Notes: generated by a model from the sequence alone, not told the origin. Shown: positions 1 to 8,885, counted from the stretch's first letter. The stretch is 64,000 nt of DNA from Clostridiales bacterium (GCA_019423635.1 JAHZBA010000002.1:92091-156090); one strand, 5' to 3'. Made by a program: numbers and translations.

Positions 1-4
1 CGTT

Positions 5-613
5 TCAGCGCTCCTCCCAGGACGGCACCAGCACGCCCTCCAGATCCGCCGTCAGCTCCAGAGAGGGCCCCGGCAGGCGGCGAACCCTTGGCCACAGGGC
101 CAGGAAGTCCTCCACGCCGTTCACATTCGGCAGGCCATAGGGCGGGTGGCGGTAGTGCATGGGCACGATCCACCGGGGGGCGATGGCCTCGCAGACCTGC
201 TTCGCCCCGGCGGCGTCCACGGTGTAGGTGCCGCCCACCGGCACCAGCACGCCGTCCAGCCGGCCCAGCTCCGCCAGCTGCTGCGCCGTCAGCTGATGCC
301 CCAGGTCCCCCAGGTGGGCCAGGGTCACGCCGCCGGCGGAGAGAACGTGGACCGTATTGCTCCCCCGCAGGGCGCCGCCCTCCGGGTCGTGGAAGGTCTC
401 CACGGTGCGGACCGTAAAGGGGCTCTCCCGCGCCGGCAGCAGCGTCACGGCCTCCACGGCGTGATGGTCAAAATGGCCGTGGCTGCACAGCACCTCATGG
501 ACCTCCGCCCGCAGGTCCGGGTAGCCGGCCACGCCGGCATAGGGGTCCAGGATCAGCCGGTAGCCGTCCTGCTCCAGCAGGAAGCAGGCATGGCCCAGCC
601 AGGTGAGTTTCAT
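5..613 (-). CDS. Metallo-beta-lactamase-fold hydrolase
   Basis: This 202-residue protein has the compact single-domain form of MBL-fold hydrolases related to UlaG and UPF0173. The complete metal motif HGHFDH is at residues 45-50, preceded by WLGHACF near the start and followed by a GDLGH segment and a late PMHYRH that would supply further ligands. The substrate cannot be read from the sequence. The ATG is preceded by GGGAGGAA at good spacing, and the stop lies at the left window edge, so the gene is complete. It is followed on the same strand by nothing visible here. Family assignment is firm; function is open. Confidence 0.88.
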   Translation of the reverse strand: MKLTWLGHACFLLEQDGYRLILDPYAGVAGYPDLRAEVHEVLCSHGHFDHHAVEAVTLLPARESPFTVRTVETFHDPEGGALRGSNTVHVLSAGGVTLAHLGDLGHQLTAQQLAELGRLDGVLVPVGGTYTVDAAGAKQVCEAIAPRWIVPMHYRHPPYGLPNVNGVEDFLALWPRVRRLPGPSLELTADLEGVLVPSWEER

Positions 614-679
614 GGCAGATTCCTCCCGTCATCGTCTTCGCGGCGGCCGCGGGCGGCCGCCGCCTTTTGAACGATTGTA

Positions 680-1639
680 TCACATCTCCTCCGATTTGTC
701 ATCCGCCGTTTTCTCCGCCCGGGCGGCCAGGGTTCTCTGCCGCCTGCGCACAACGCGGACCACCGCGAAGACGGCCGCTGCCGCCAGCAGCACCCACACC
801 CAGCCGTAGGCCAGGGCCACCGCCAGCTCCTCCAGGGTGCTTCCAAAGGTGTGCAGGCCGTCGGAGAAGGCCCTGCCCAGCCGCCCGGCGAAGCTCTCCG
901 CCGGTTCGTCCACGTTGGAAAGGCGGTAGACCTCCTGAAGGGAGATATTCACTGTGGCGTAGTCCACTTGGGCGTCATAGTGCCGCAGGGTGCCGGAGAG
1001 GTCCTCGATCATCCACTCCGTCTCGGAGATGGCGGACTCGATGGTGATGATGTCCGCCATGTTGTCCGCCTCCGCCAGCAGGGCCTGGAGCCGCTCCAGC
1101 TTGATCTGCTGCGTCTTCAGCCGGCCGGCGGTGTCGTAGTAGACTTCGCTGATATTCTGCCGGTTGGTATTGCGCCAGGTCTCGTGGCACAGCTCCCCCG
1201 CCCGGTTCAAGAACGCATGGTACTGCTCCGAGGGCACCCGGACCGTGTAGTCCGCCCAGCGGTAGCCGCCGCCCCGGTCCCCCACGGAGCTGTTTTCAAA
1301 GTACCCGCCCAGCTCCTCCGCCAGCTGCTCCAGGGCCGCGGCGGAGCGGTCAAACTCCGTGGTCTCCAGCTCCAGAGAGGCGGTGAGGATCACCTTCTCC
1401 TCCCGTCCGGTCTCCACCGGGCCGATGGCAGGGGTCTCCGGCGCCGTCTCCGCGCTGTCCATGGCAATGCCGCCGTTGGAAAGCCCCCCGTCAAAGTCCT
1501 CCTGATAGACGCCCTCCTCCTTGGCCATAGGCGCCTCGGAAGTGGAGGACATGTTGTTCACCGCGCCGCTCCCGCCGCAGGCGCTCACGCTCAGCGCCAG
1601 CAGAGCTGCCAGTAAAATGGCTGTCCAGGTTCTCCTCAT
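680..1639 (-). CDS. DUF4349 domain lipoprotein
   Basis: A 319-residue predicted lipoprotein. A basic N-terminus and hydrophobic stretch end at Cys21 (SVSAC lipobox). A low-complexity acidic linker follows, then a central region (about 80-255) with a helical segment rich in Glu, Gln and Leu, and one C-terminal membrane helix (about 277-296) followed by an Arg-rich tail. This arrangement matches DUF4349 proteins of Firmicutes, which are cell-surface proteins of unknown role. Having both a lipid anchor and a C-terminal helix is typical of the family. AAGGAGGG precedes the ATG. It is probably a single-gene unit. Confidence 0.82.
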   Translation of the reverse strand: MRRTWTAILLAALLALSVSACGGSGAVNNMSSTSEAPMAKEEGVYQEDFDGGLSNGGIAMDSAETAPETPAIGPVETGREEKVILTASLELETTEFDRSAAALEQLAEELGGYFENSSVGDRGGGYRWADYTVRVPSEQYHAFLNRAGELCHETWRNTNRQNISEVYYDTAGRLKTQQIKLERLQALLAEADNMADIITIESAISETEWMIEDLSGTLRHYDAQVDYATVNISLQEVYRLSNVDEPAESFAGRLGRAFSDGLHTFGSTLEELAVALAYGWVWVLLAAAAVFAVVRVVRRRQRTLAARAEKTADDKSEEM

Positions 1640-1727
1640 GATCGTCCCTCCTTGTCCGGCCCGGCCGCACTGCCGGGGCCTGTTTTCCTGTTTAGACGGA
1701 TTTTGCGGAAAAAAGTTCCGCCGGGCG

Positions 1728-1756
1728 TTGCCTTTTTCCCGCCGGTAGGGTACAAT
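1728..1756 (+). promoter_or_regulatory. Sigma-A promoter of alpha-hydroxy-acid oxidase
   Basis: TTGCCT, a 17-base spacer, and TACAAT. The -10 box lies about 35 bases before the start codon at 1791, which leaves a short leader containing the ribosome binding site. Confidence 0.65.
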
Positions 1757-1790
1757 ACTGCCGAATACATCCGTATGGAGGGATCGCTCT

Positions 1791-2810
1791 ATGACATATC
1801 AGGAAATTCTGGCCCAGGCCCGGACCTGCTCCGGCCCCTACTGCAAGGCCTGTCCCGTGTGCAACGGCCTCAGCTGCAAGAACACGATGCCCGGCCCGGG
1901 GGCCAAGGGGCAGGGCACCGGCGCCATCCGCAACTATCAGAAGTGGCAGGAGATCTGCCTCAACATGGACACCATCTGCGCCAACACGCCGGTGGACACC
2001 ACGGCGGAGCTCTTCGGCCGCAGATTTATCCTGCCGGTCTTCGCCGCCCCGGTGGGCGCCATGACGCTGCACTATGGGGACAAGTACAATGACATGGATT
2101 ACAACGACATTTTAGTCTCCGCCTGCGCCGACGCCGGCATCGCCGCCTTCACCGGCGACGGCACCAACCCCGCCGTGGTGGAGGGCGCGGCCAGGGCTTT
2201 GGAGAAGTGCCACGGCTGCGGTGTCCCCACCATCAAGCCCTGGAATATTGAGACCATCCGGGAGAAGCTGGACCTGGTCAAGGCCGCGGACCCCTTCGCC
2301 GTGGCCATGGACATTGACGCGGCGGGTCTGCCCTTCCTCAAGGGCCTGACGCCCCCCGCCGGCCGCAAGACCGTGGAGGAGCTGCGGGAGGTGGCCGCCA
2401 TGGCCGGCCGGCCCTTCATCCTCAAGGGCATCATGACCGTCAGCGGCGCCAGGAAGGCCCTGGACGCCGGCGCGGCGGGCATCGTAGTGTCCAACCACGG
2501 CGGCCGGGTGCTGGACCACTGCCCCGCCACCGCCGAGGTCCTGGCGGATATTGTCGACGCCGTGGGCGGGAAGATGACCATCCTGGTGGACGGCGGCATC
2601 CGCACGGGACTTGACGTCTTCAAGGCCCTGGCCCTGGGCGCCGACGGCGTCCTGATCGCCCGGCCCTTCGTCACCATGGTCTACGGCGGCGGCGCCGAGG
2701 GCGTACAGGTGCTGGTGGACAAGCTCCAGAGCGAGCTGGCCGACACCATGAGCATGTGTGGCGCCCACAGCCTCCGGGAGATCAGCCGCTCCATGGTGTT
2801 CCGTCCCTGA
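1791..2810 (+). CDS. FMN-dependent alpha-hydroxy-acid oxidizing protein
   Basis: A 339-residue TIM-barrel flavoprotein of the lactate oxidase / glycolate oxidase / lactate dehydrogenase (cytochrome) family. Visible motifs are LKG (Lys212), SNHGGR with the catalytic-type His236, DGGIRTG (267-273) and GADGVLIARP, which bind FMN and its phosphate. The likely reaction is oxidation of a 2-hydroxy acid to the 2-keto acid; substrate and acceptor are unknown. Odd feature: five cysteines at 13, 18, 21, 24 and 29 before the barrel, which resemble an iron-sulfur or zinc site and are not part of the classical oxidases. It has its own promoter and a strong terminator, so it is monocistronic. Confidence 0.88.
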   Translation: MTYQEILAQARTCSGPYCKACPVCNGLSCKNTMPGPGAKGQGTGAIRNYQKWQEICLNMDTICANTPVDTTAELFGRRFILPVFAAPVGAMTLHYGDKYNDMDYNDILVSACADAGIAAFTGDGTNPAVVEGAARALEKCHGCGVPTIKPWNIETIREKLDLVKAADPFAVAMDIDAAGLPFLKGLTPPAGRKTVEELREVAAMAGRPFILKGIMTVSGARKALDAGAAGIVVSNHGGRVLDHCPATAEVLADIVDAVGGKMTILVDGGIRTGLDVFKALALGADGVLIARPFVTMVYGGGAEGVQVLVDKLQSELADTMSMCGAHSLREISRSMVFRP

Positions 2811-2821
2811 GAAAGTCCCCC

Positions 2822-2859
2822 CGTGTCCCGGCCGGCTCCCCGGCCGGGACACGTCTTTT
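2822..2859 (+). terminator. Rho-independent terminator
   Basis: A perfect 14-bp stem (2822-2835 with 2840-2853) with a four-base CTCC loop, followed by TCTTTT. It ends the alpha-hydroxy-acid oxidase transcript. Confidence 0.85.
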
Positions 2860-2897
2860 GACCGGGACGCCAAAATCCCTTTTTTTCCATTTGCTCT

Positions 2898-2925
2898 TTG
2901 CTTTTTCGTTGGTTTGTGCTATACT
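2898..2925 (+). promoter_or_regulatory. Promoter of nucleoside-type ABC operon
   Basis: TTGCTT, 16 bases, TATACT. The leader of about 70 bases downstream holds a perfect 8-bp hairpin (2948-2955 with 2959-2966, loop AAC), which could affect translation or mRNA stability. Confidence 0.5.
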
Positions 2926-3001
2926 GAAAGAGAATTTTTGTTTTCCCAAGCGCCGAACCGGCGCTTCCCCATTTTCCGCCCCGGCAGAAAGGATGGTCTT
3001 C

Positions 3002-4543
3002 GTGGAAACAGCGGTCCAACTGAGAAACATCACCAAGCGCTTCGGCAAGGTCGTGGCCAACGACAGTGTCTCCCTGGACATCAACAGGGGGGAGATCCTC
3101 TCGCTGCTGGGCGAGAACGGCAGCGGCAAGACCACGCTGATGAATATGCTGGCCGGCATCTACTTCCCGGATGAGGGGGAAATCCGGGTGGGCGGCGCAC
3201 CGGTCACCATCGCCTCCCCAAAAGACGCCTACGCCTGCGGCATCGGCATGATTCACCAGCACTTCAAGCTGGTGGACGTGTTCACCGCGGCGGAGAACAT
3301 CGTCCTGGGCCTGGAGGAGCCCGGCGGCCTGGATCTGAAGGCCGCCTCCGCCAGGATCACGGAGATCTGCGAAAAATACGGCTTCCAGATCGACCCGGGC
3401 AAGAAGGTCTACGACATGTCTGTGTCGGAAAAGCAGACGGTGGAGATCGTCAAGGTCCTCTACCGGGGGGCGGAGATCCTGATTCTGGACGAGCCCACCG
3501 CCGTCCTCACCCCCCAGGAGACGGACCGGCTCTTCGACGTCATGCGGAACATGAAGGCCGACGGCAAGGCCATGGTCATCATCACCCACAAGCTCCACGA
3601 GGTCATGGACGTGTCCGACCGGGTGGCGGTGCTGCGCAAGGGTCACTACATCGGTGACGTCCCCACCTCCGAGACCTCCCCCCAGGCCCTGACGGACATG
3701 ATGGTGGGCCACGCGGTGACGCTGAACATCAACCGCCCCGCACCCAAGGACCCCCTTCCCCGGCTGGAGGTCCGGGGGGTGACGGTCTATGACGCCCTGG
3801 GCGTCAAGCGGCTGGACAACGTCTCCTTCACCGCCAACAGCGGGGAGATTCTGGGCATTGCCGGCATCGCCGGCTCCGGGCAGAAGGAGCTGCTGGAGGC
3901 GGTGGCGGGGCTCCAGGTCATGGCCCCCGGCGCCTCCATCCAGTACCACCCCCCCGGCGCTCCCGACGCCCCCGGCGAGGAGCTGGTGGGCAGGACGCCC
4001 CTCCAGATCAAGCAGCTGGGCGTGTCCCTGGCCTTTGTGCCGGAGGACCGGCTGGGCATGGGCCTGGTGGGCTCCATGGGCATGACCGGCAACATGCTGC
4101 TGCGCAGCTACCGTAAGGGCGCCGGCGTCTTCACCGACCGAAAGGCCCCCAGGGAGCTGGCCGAGCAGGTGCGCCAGGAGCTGGACGTGGTCACCCCCGG
4201 CGTGAATTTCCCCGTCCGGCGGCTCTCCGGCGGCAATGTGCAAAAGGTGCTGGTGGGCCGTGAGATTGCCCAGCAGCCCTCCGTGCTCATGACGGCCTAT
4301 GCCGTCCGGGGCCTGGACATCAACACCTCCTATACCATCTACAACCTGCTGACGGAGCAGAAGCTCCAGGGCGTGGCTGTCATCTACGTGGGCGAGGATC
4401 TGGATGTACTGCTGGAGCTGTGCGACCGGATTCTGGTGCTCTGCGGCGGACAGGTCAGCGGCGTCGTGGACGCCAGGACCACCACCAAGGAAGAGGTGGG
4501 GCTGCTGATGACCCGCTTTCAAAAGGAGGCTGCCGAATCATGA
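3002..4543 (+). CDS. BMP-family nucleoside ABC transporter, ATP-binding protein
   Basis: A double ATPase of about 513 residues, as in NupO/YufO-type guanosine and purine nucleoside importers. The first half has a full Walker A (GENGSGKTT) and LDEPTAVLTPQE; its signature reads MSVSEKQ instead of the common LSVGEQQ. The second half has the usual degenerate Walker A (GIAGSGQKE) and a good LSGGN signature. GTG at 3002 is preferred because AAAGGA sits eight bases upstream; an in-frame ATG at 2993 overlaps that site. It overlaps the permease gene by ATGA. No binding-protein gene lies beside it, so substrate delivery must be encoded elsewhere. Confidence 0.86.
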   Translation: METAVQLRNITKRFGKVVANDSVSLDINRGEILSLLGENGSGKTTLMNMLAGIYFPDEGEIRVGGAPVTIASPKDAYACGIGMIHQHFKLVDVFTAAENIVLGLEEPGGLDLKAASARITEICEKYGFQIDPGKKVYDMSVSEKQTVEIVKVLYRGAEILILDEPTAVLTPQETDRLFDVMRNMKADGKAMVIITHKLHEVMDVSDRVAVLRKGHYIGDVPTSETSPQALTDMMVGHAVTLNINRPAPKDPLPRLEVRGVTVYDALGVKRLDNVSFTANSGEILGIAGIAGSGQKELLEAVAGLQVMAPGASIQYHPPGAPDAPGEELVGRTPLQIKQLGVSLAFVPEDRLGMGLVGSMGMTGNMLLRSYRKGAGVFTDRKAPRELAEQVRQELDVVTPGVNFPVRRLSGGNVQKVLVGREIAQQPSVLMTAYAVRGLDINTSYTIYNLLTEQKLQGVAVIYVGEDLDVLLELCDRILVLCGGQVSGVVDARTTTKEEVGLLMTRFQKEAAES

Positions 4544-5646
4544 GTGCTGTAACCACAAAGAAAGAGCCCCTGCTGCGGATCGCCAAGCGGGACGGCATTG
4601 CCCGCCCCAGGGCCTACGCCATCCGCATCGCGGCCGTCCTGCTGTCCCTGGCGGTCAGCGGCGTGTTCATCTTCGCCGTCACCAAGCTGAATCCGGTGGC
4701 CGTATACCAGGGCATCTTTGACGGCGCCTTCGGCACCCCCCGCCGCAGCTGGGTCACCATCCGGGACGCCATGATGCTGCTGTGCGTGGGCGTGGGCCTG
4801 GCTCCCGCCTTCAAGATGAAGTTCTGGAACATCGGCGCCGAGGGCCAGATCCTGGTGGGCGGCGTCATCACCGCCGGATTCATGCGGGCCTTCGGCGGCC
4901 GGATTCCCACCCCCGCCCTGCTGGTGCTGATGGCGGTGATGAGCCTTGCGGCCGGGTGCGTCTGGGGCGTGATTCCCGCGGCCTTCAAGGCCCGGTGGGG
5001 CACCAACGAGACCCTCTTCACCCTGATGATGAACTACGTGGCCATTCAGATCACCAGCTACTGCGTGGCGCTGTGGGAAAATCCCGTGGGGTCCAACAGC
5101 GTGGGCGTCATCAACCAGCAGACCCGGTTCGGCTGGTTTCCGGCGGTGCTGGGCAAGGAGTACGGCTTAAATGTCATCCTGGTGCTGCTGCTGACGGTGG
5201 GCATGTACATCTACCTGAAATACTCCAAGCAGGGCTATGAGATCACCGTGGTGGGCGACTCGGAGAACACCGCCCGGTACGCCGGCATCAGCGTGAAGAA
5301 GGTCACCATCCGCACCATGGCCATCTCCGGCGCCATCTGCGGCCTCGCGGGCTACATCACCGTGGCCGGCGCCAGCCATACCATCTCCACCGTCACCGCC
5401 GGCGGCCGGGGCTTCACCGCCATCATCGTGGCGTGGCTGGCCCAGTTCAACACCTTCGTCATGATCCTCATCTCGCTGCTGCTGGTATTTTTGCAAAAGG
5501 GCGCCATTCAGATTGCCTCCCAGTTCAATCTCAACGACTACGCCTCCAACATCATCACCGGCATCATCCTCTTCTTCATCCTGGGCAGTGAGTTCTTCAT
5601 CAACTACCGTCTTGTCCTGCGGTCCGGAAAGGAGGCGGCGAAATGA
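4540..5646 (+). CDS. BMP-family ABC transporter permease (NupP/YufP-like)
   Basis: A 368-residue integral membrane protein with about nine or ten hydrophobic segments and the NIGAEGQ motif typical of the first permease of nucleoside importers in the branched-chain/ribose permease superfamily. The start is set by AAAGGAGGC ten bases upstream and by the four-base ATGA overlap with the ATPase. The next permease again overlaps by ATGA, so the three proteins are translationally coupled and surely form one membrane complex. Confidence 0.88.
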   Translation: MSAVTTKKEPLLRIAKRDGIARPRAYAIRIAAVLLSLAVSGVFIFAVTKLNPVAVYQGIFDGAFGTPRRSWVTIRDAMMLLCVGVGLAPAFKMKFWNIGAEGQILVGGVITAGFMRAFGGRIPTPALLVLMAVMSLAAGCVWGVIPAAFKARWGTNETLFTLMMNYVAIQITSYCVALWENPVGSNSVGVINQQTRFGWFPAVLGKEYGLNVILVLLLTVGMYIYLKYSKQGYEITVVGDSENTARYAGISVKKVTIRTMAISGAICGLAGYITVAGASHTISTVTAGGRGFTAIIVAWLAQFNTFVMILISLLLVFLQKGAIQIASQFNLNDYASNIITGIILFFILGSEFFINYRLVLRSGKEAAK

Positions 5647-6632
5647 CCATGGATCTGGTGGTGCGGCTCTTGCAGTCCGCAGTCTGCTTCGGCACCGTCA
5701 TCATGTACGGCGCCATCGGCGAGATTCTCACGGAGAAGTCCGGCAATCTGAACCTGGGCGTCCCCGGCATCATGTACCTGGGGGGCATCTCCGGCCTTGC
5801 CGCCTCCTTCTTCTATGAGTTCAACAACCCCAGCCCCTCCCCGGTGGTGTGTCTGCTGCTGTCCTTCATTGCCGCCTTCCTGGCTGCCGCCCTGGGCGGG
5901 CTGCTGTACAGCTTCCTTACCATCACCCTTCGGGCCAATCAGAACGTCACTGGATTGACCCTGACCATCTTCGGCGGAGGCCTTGCCAACTTCTTCGGCG
6001 GCAGCCTGAACACCATGGCCGGCGGCGTGGGCCAGATCTCCGTGGCCGCCACCAGCGCCGTCTACCGGGCCAACATCAACAATGTCTCCGATCTTGGCAC
6101 GGTGGGCTCCCTCTTCCTCAGCTACGGCTTCATGGTATATCTGGCCATTGTGGTGGCGGTGCTCCTGAACTTCTTCCTGAACCGCACCCGGGCGGGACTG
6201 AACCTCCGGGCCGTGGGCGAGAATCCCGCCACGGCCGACGCGGCGGGCATCAGCGTCACCCGCTACAAGTACCTGGCCACCTGCGCGGGGGCCGGCATCT
6301 CGGGCCTGGGCGGCCTCTACTACACCATGGACTACATCAAGGGCACCTGGGCCAACGACGGCACCATCGAGTCCCTGGGCTGGCTGGCGGTGGCCCTGGT
6401 GATCTTCGCCACCTGGAAATCCCTGAACGCCGTGTGGGGCTCCTACCTCTTCGGCCTGCTGTTCTGGGTGTATCTCATCATTCCGGGCCTGGGCCGCAAG
6501 GACATTGAGCTGTTCAAGATGCTGCCGTATCTCGTGACCATTGCGGTACTGGTGGCCATCTCCCTGCGGAAAAAGCGGGAGAACCAGCCCCCGGCCCACC
6601 TGGGCCTGCCCTACTTCCGGGAGGACCGGTGA
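5643..6632 (+). CDS. BMP-family ABC transporter permease (NupQ/YufQ-like)
   Basis: A 329-residue membrane protein with multiple hydrophobic segments. The early GEILTEKSGNLNLGVPGIM segment is the hallmark of the second permease of nucleoside-type importers. It starts inside the stop of the preceding permease (ATGA) and is the last gene of the ATPase-permease-permease operon; a strong terminator follows. Specificity for nucleosides or purines is inferred from the family, not from any residue seen here. Confidence 0.88.
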   Translation: MTMDLVVRLLQSAVCFGTVIMYGAIGEILTEKSGNLNLGVPGIMYLGGISGLAASFFYEFNNPSPSPVVCLLLSFIAAFLAAALGGLLYSFLTITLRANQNVTGLTLTIFGGGLANFFGGSLNTMAGGVGQISVAATSAVYRANINNVSDLGTVGSLFLSYGFMVYLAIVVAVLLNFFLNRTRAGLNLRAVGENPATADAAGISVTRYKYLATCAGAGISGLGGLYYTMDYIKGTWANDGTIESLGWLAVALVIFATWKSLNAVWGSYLFGLLFWVYLIIPGLGRKDIELFKMLPYLVTIAVLVAISLRKKRENQPPAHLGLPYFREDR

Positions 6633-6654
6633 GGGCGCTTCCCTCTCCTTCAAC

Positions 6655-6689
6655 GGGCCGGCATGACCGTCATGCCGGCCCGGATTTTT
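6655..6689 (+). terminator. Terminator of nucleoside-type ABC operon
   Basis: A perfect 11-bp GC-rich stem (6655-6665 with 6671-6681), loop ACCGT, then GGATTTTT. Confidence 0.85.
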
Positions 6690-6762
6690 CTGCAATCTGA
6701 AGATATGTTACAAGCCTTTTCCCCGGGAACATGATATGCTGAGACTTACAGGAGGGATCGCC

Positions 6763-7551
6763 ATGCATCCGGAGCGAAAAATCATGGTCTGCGACAGGGC
6801 GCCGGGGCTGGAGGCCTGCCGCTTCCAGGGGATCACCCGGCCCTTCCCCAACCATGTGCACCCCTACTACGTCATCGGTCTGGTGGAGCGCGGCACCCGC
6901 CGCCTCTCCTGCGGAGGGCGAACCTGGTCCCTCGGTCCCGGCAGTCTGGTCCTGTTTGCCCCCGGCGACAGCCACGGCTGTATCCAGACCGCCGGCGCCA
7001 TGGACTACCGCAGCTTCCATCTGTCCCGGGAGGCGCTGGGAGCGCTGACCGGACGGCAGGACCGCTTTGCCCTTCCCGCCGTCTCCGCTCCGGCCGCCGC
7101 CCGCCGCCTGCGCACACTCCATGGGGCCCTGCTGGACGGCGGCCCGGCGGACCCCGCCGCGCTGGGGGAGCTTCTGGAGCTGCTCTTCCGGCAGTATGGG
7201 CAGCCGGACGACACGCCGCCCCATACGGAGGAAATCGAGGCCCTCTGCCGCTTTCTGGAGGCCCGGTTTTCCGAGAGGATCTCCCTGGAGGATCTGTGCC
7301 GCCGGGCGGGGCTCAGCAAGTCCACTCTGCTGCGGTGCTTCCTCCGGGAAAAGGGGGTCACGCCTTACCGGTATCTGGAGAGCGTCCGCGTGGAGGCGGC
7401 CCGGCGGCTGCTGGCCCAGGGGGTCCCCCCGGCGGAGACCGCCCTGCGGACGGGCTTTTCCGATCAGAGCCATCTGACCCACTGCTTCGTCCGCCTCACG
7501 GGGCTCTCCCCCGGGGCTTACCGGGACGCCCTCCGGCGGGGCACCCCCTGA
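6763..7551 (+). CDS. AraC-family transcriptional regulator
   Basis: A 262-residue regulator with an N-terminal cupin sensor domain (HVHPYYVIGLVERG near residue 35, then a PGD segment) and a C-terminal double helix-turn-helix with the family features SLEDLCRRAGLSKSTLLRCF and the second-helix GFSDQSHLTHCF. Its own GGAGGG lies six bases before the ATG at 6763. The neighbours are a nucleoside-type transporter upstream and a DUF2000 gene downstream, neither of which identifies the effector. It could control itself or the next genes. Confidence 0.9.
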   Translation: MHPERKIMVCDRAPGLEACRFQGITRPFPNHVHPYYVIGLVERGTRRLSCGGRTWSLGPGSLVLFAPGDSHGCIQTAGAMDYRSFHLSREALGALTGRQDRFALPAVSAPAAARRLRTLHGALLDGGPADPAALGELLELLFRQYGQPDDTPPHTEEIEALCRFLEARFSERISLEDLCRRAGLSKSTLLRCFLREKGVTPYRYLESVRVEAARRLLAQGVPPAETALRTGFSDQSHLTHCFVRLTGLSPGAYRDALRRGTP

Positions 7552-7638
7552 ACCGCGTCAAAGCGCCCTCCCGGGGCAGTGTGTCTGCCGGAGCCGGGGC
7601 GTCGGACAAGCTCTGAATTCATGGAAAAGAGGTCTCTT

Positions 7639-8052
7639 ATGGAAGGAAAATGTGTGATTGTGCTGGACGAAACCCTGCCCTTGGGCCTTCTCTGCAACAC
7701 GGCGGCCATTCTGGGCGTCACCCTGGGGCGGCAGGTCCCATGGCTCGTGGGCCGGGATGTAACCGACGGGGACGGCACCCGCCACCTGGGGATCACGGAG
7801 CTGCCCATCCCCATTCTGCGGGCCCCGGCGGAGGCGCTGCGGACCCTGCGGGCACGGCTCCGCCAGCCGGAGTTTCAGGGCCTGACGGCCGTGGACTTCT
7901 CGGAGCTGGCCCAGAGCTGCCGCACCTATGAGGAGTACTGCCGCCGCATGGCCGGGACGCCGGAGGCGGAGCTGCGGTATCTGGGCCTCGGCATCCAGGG
8001 CGGAACACGGCTGGTGAACCGGCTCACCGGCAGCCTGCCGCTGCTGCGCTGA
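7639..8052 (+). CDS. DUF2000 family protein
   Basis: A 137-residue protein beginning MEGKCVIVLDETLPLGLL, with NTAAILGVTLGR following. This matches the DUF2000 family, a small alpha/beta fold distantly related to peptidyl-tRNA hydrolase 2-like proteins. Its biochemical role is not established. ATG at 7639 is chosen because AAAAGAGG ends six bases before it; another in-frame ATG at 7621 lacks a site. It follows the AraC gene in the same direction after about 90 bases and may be co-transcribed. Confidence 0.75.
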   Translation: MEGKCVIVLDETLPLGLLCNTAAILGVTLGRQVPWLVGRDVTDGDGTRHLGITELPIPILRAPAEALRTLRARLRQPEFQGLTAVDFSELAQSCRTYEEYCRRMAGTPEAELRYLGLGIQGGTRLVNRLTGSLPLLR

Positions 8053-8170
8053 CACCGCCGGAGGTTCTCCCGCTTTTTGGGAGAATCTGTCCCCGGCTCC
8101 GGAGGACAGGACCGACGGAGAGAAGTTCACAGCTTGTTTCCAAATTTCCCACAATTTTTTCAAGATTTTG

Positions 8171-8185
8171 GGGGATACTATCCCC
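8171..8185. promoter_or_regulatory. Perfect palindrome upstream of PAP2 gene
   Basis: GGGGATACTATCCCC is a perfect 15-base palindrome about 26 bases before the PAP2 start codon. It is framed further out by TCAAG and CTTGA, so it could be an operator or a leader hairpin. Confidence 0.4.
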
Positions 8186-8210
8186 ATATCCTTGAAAAAA
8201 GGTGGTTGCC

Positions 8211-8855
8211 ATGCCTCATTCTTCTCTCCCCTGGCGGGAACTGCGGTATGCCCTGTGGCTGCCCTTCTATCTTCTGGGCTTTCTTCTGCTGGAACAGCTC
8301 TCAAACCGGGCCTGGTGCCCCACTCAGCTGCCCCTGGACCGCCTGATCCCCTTTTGCGAGTGGTTTGTGATCCCCTACTGCCTGTGGTATCCCCTGCTCA
8401 TCACCGTGGGCGTCTGGCTGTGGTTGCGGCATCCGGCGGCCTTTCGCCGGTATATGGCGTTTCTGGCCATCTCCTTCCTCCTCAGCGAGGGGATCTGGTA
8501 TCTGCTTCCCAGCATCCAGAACCTGCGGCCCGTCCAGCTGCCCCGGAACAACCTCCTGACTGCTGTGATCGCCGGGCTGTACCAGATTGACACCCCCACC
8601 AACGTCTTCCCCTCCGTCCATGTGGTGGGGGCCGTGGGGGCCGCTCTGGCGGTCCGGGACGGCACCGGCGGGCGCAGTGCCCTGGGATACGCCGCCGGGG
8701 TGCTGGCCGTGCTCATCTGCCTGTCCACGGTATTCATCAAGCAGCACGCCCTGGCGGATGTGGCCGGAGGGCTGGTGCTGTCGCTGCTGGTGGGCGTCCC
8801 GGTCTACTCCCGGGGCCGTGCGCTCCGGCTTCTCCCCAGAACGGCATCCTCCTGA
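8211..8855 (+). CDS. PAP2-superfamily membrane phosphatase
   Basis: A 214-residue membrane protein with about six hydrophobic segments. Two of the three PAP2 signatures are present: FPSVHVVG (the PSxH motif) and STVFIKQHALADVAGG (with the nucleophile-type His). The first KxxxxxxRP motif is not evident, as in the inositol-phosphoryl/Aur1-like branch. The likely role is dephosphorylation of a lipid phosphate or pyrophosphate, or a phospholipid head-group transfer, at the membrane. AAAAAAGGTGG precedes the ATG at 8211 with six bases between. It converges on lgt. Confidence 0.83.
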   Translation: MPHSSLPWRELRYALWLPFYLLGFLLLEQLSNRAWCPTQLPLDRLIPFCEWFVIPYCLWYPLLITVGVWLWLRHPAAFRRYMAFLAISFLLSEGIWYLLPSIQNLRPVQLPRNNLLTAVIAGLYQIDTPTNVFPSVHVVGAVGAALAVRDGTGGRSALGYAAGVLAVLICLSTVFIKQHALADVAGGLVLSLLVGVPVYSRGRALRLLPRTASS

Positions 8856-8885
8856 AAAAACACATCCACGTATCTCAGCATATGT

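Noticed and set aside
2948..2966. Leader hairpin before the nucleoside-type transporter as a purine riboswitch
   Set aside because: The leader is only about 70 bases and a single 8-bp hairpin; it lacks the three-way junction and conserved loop bases of a purine riboswitch.
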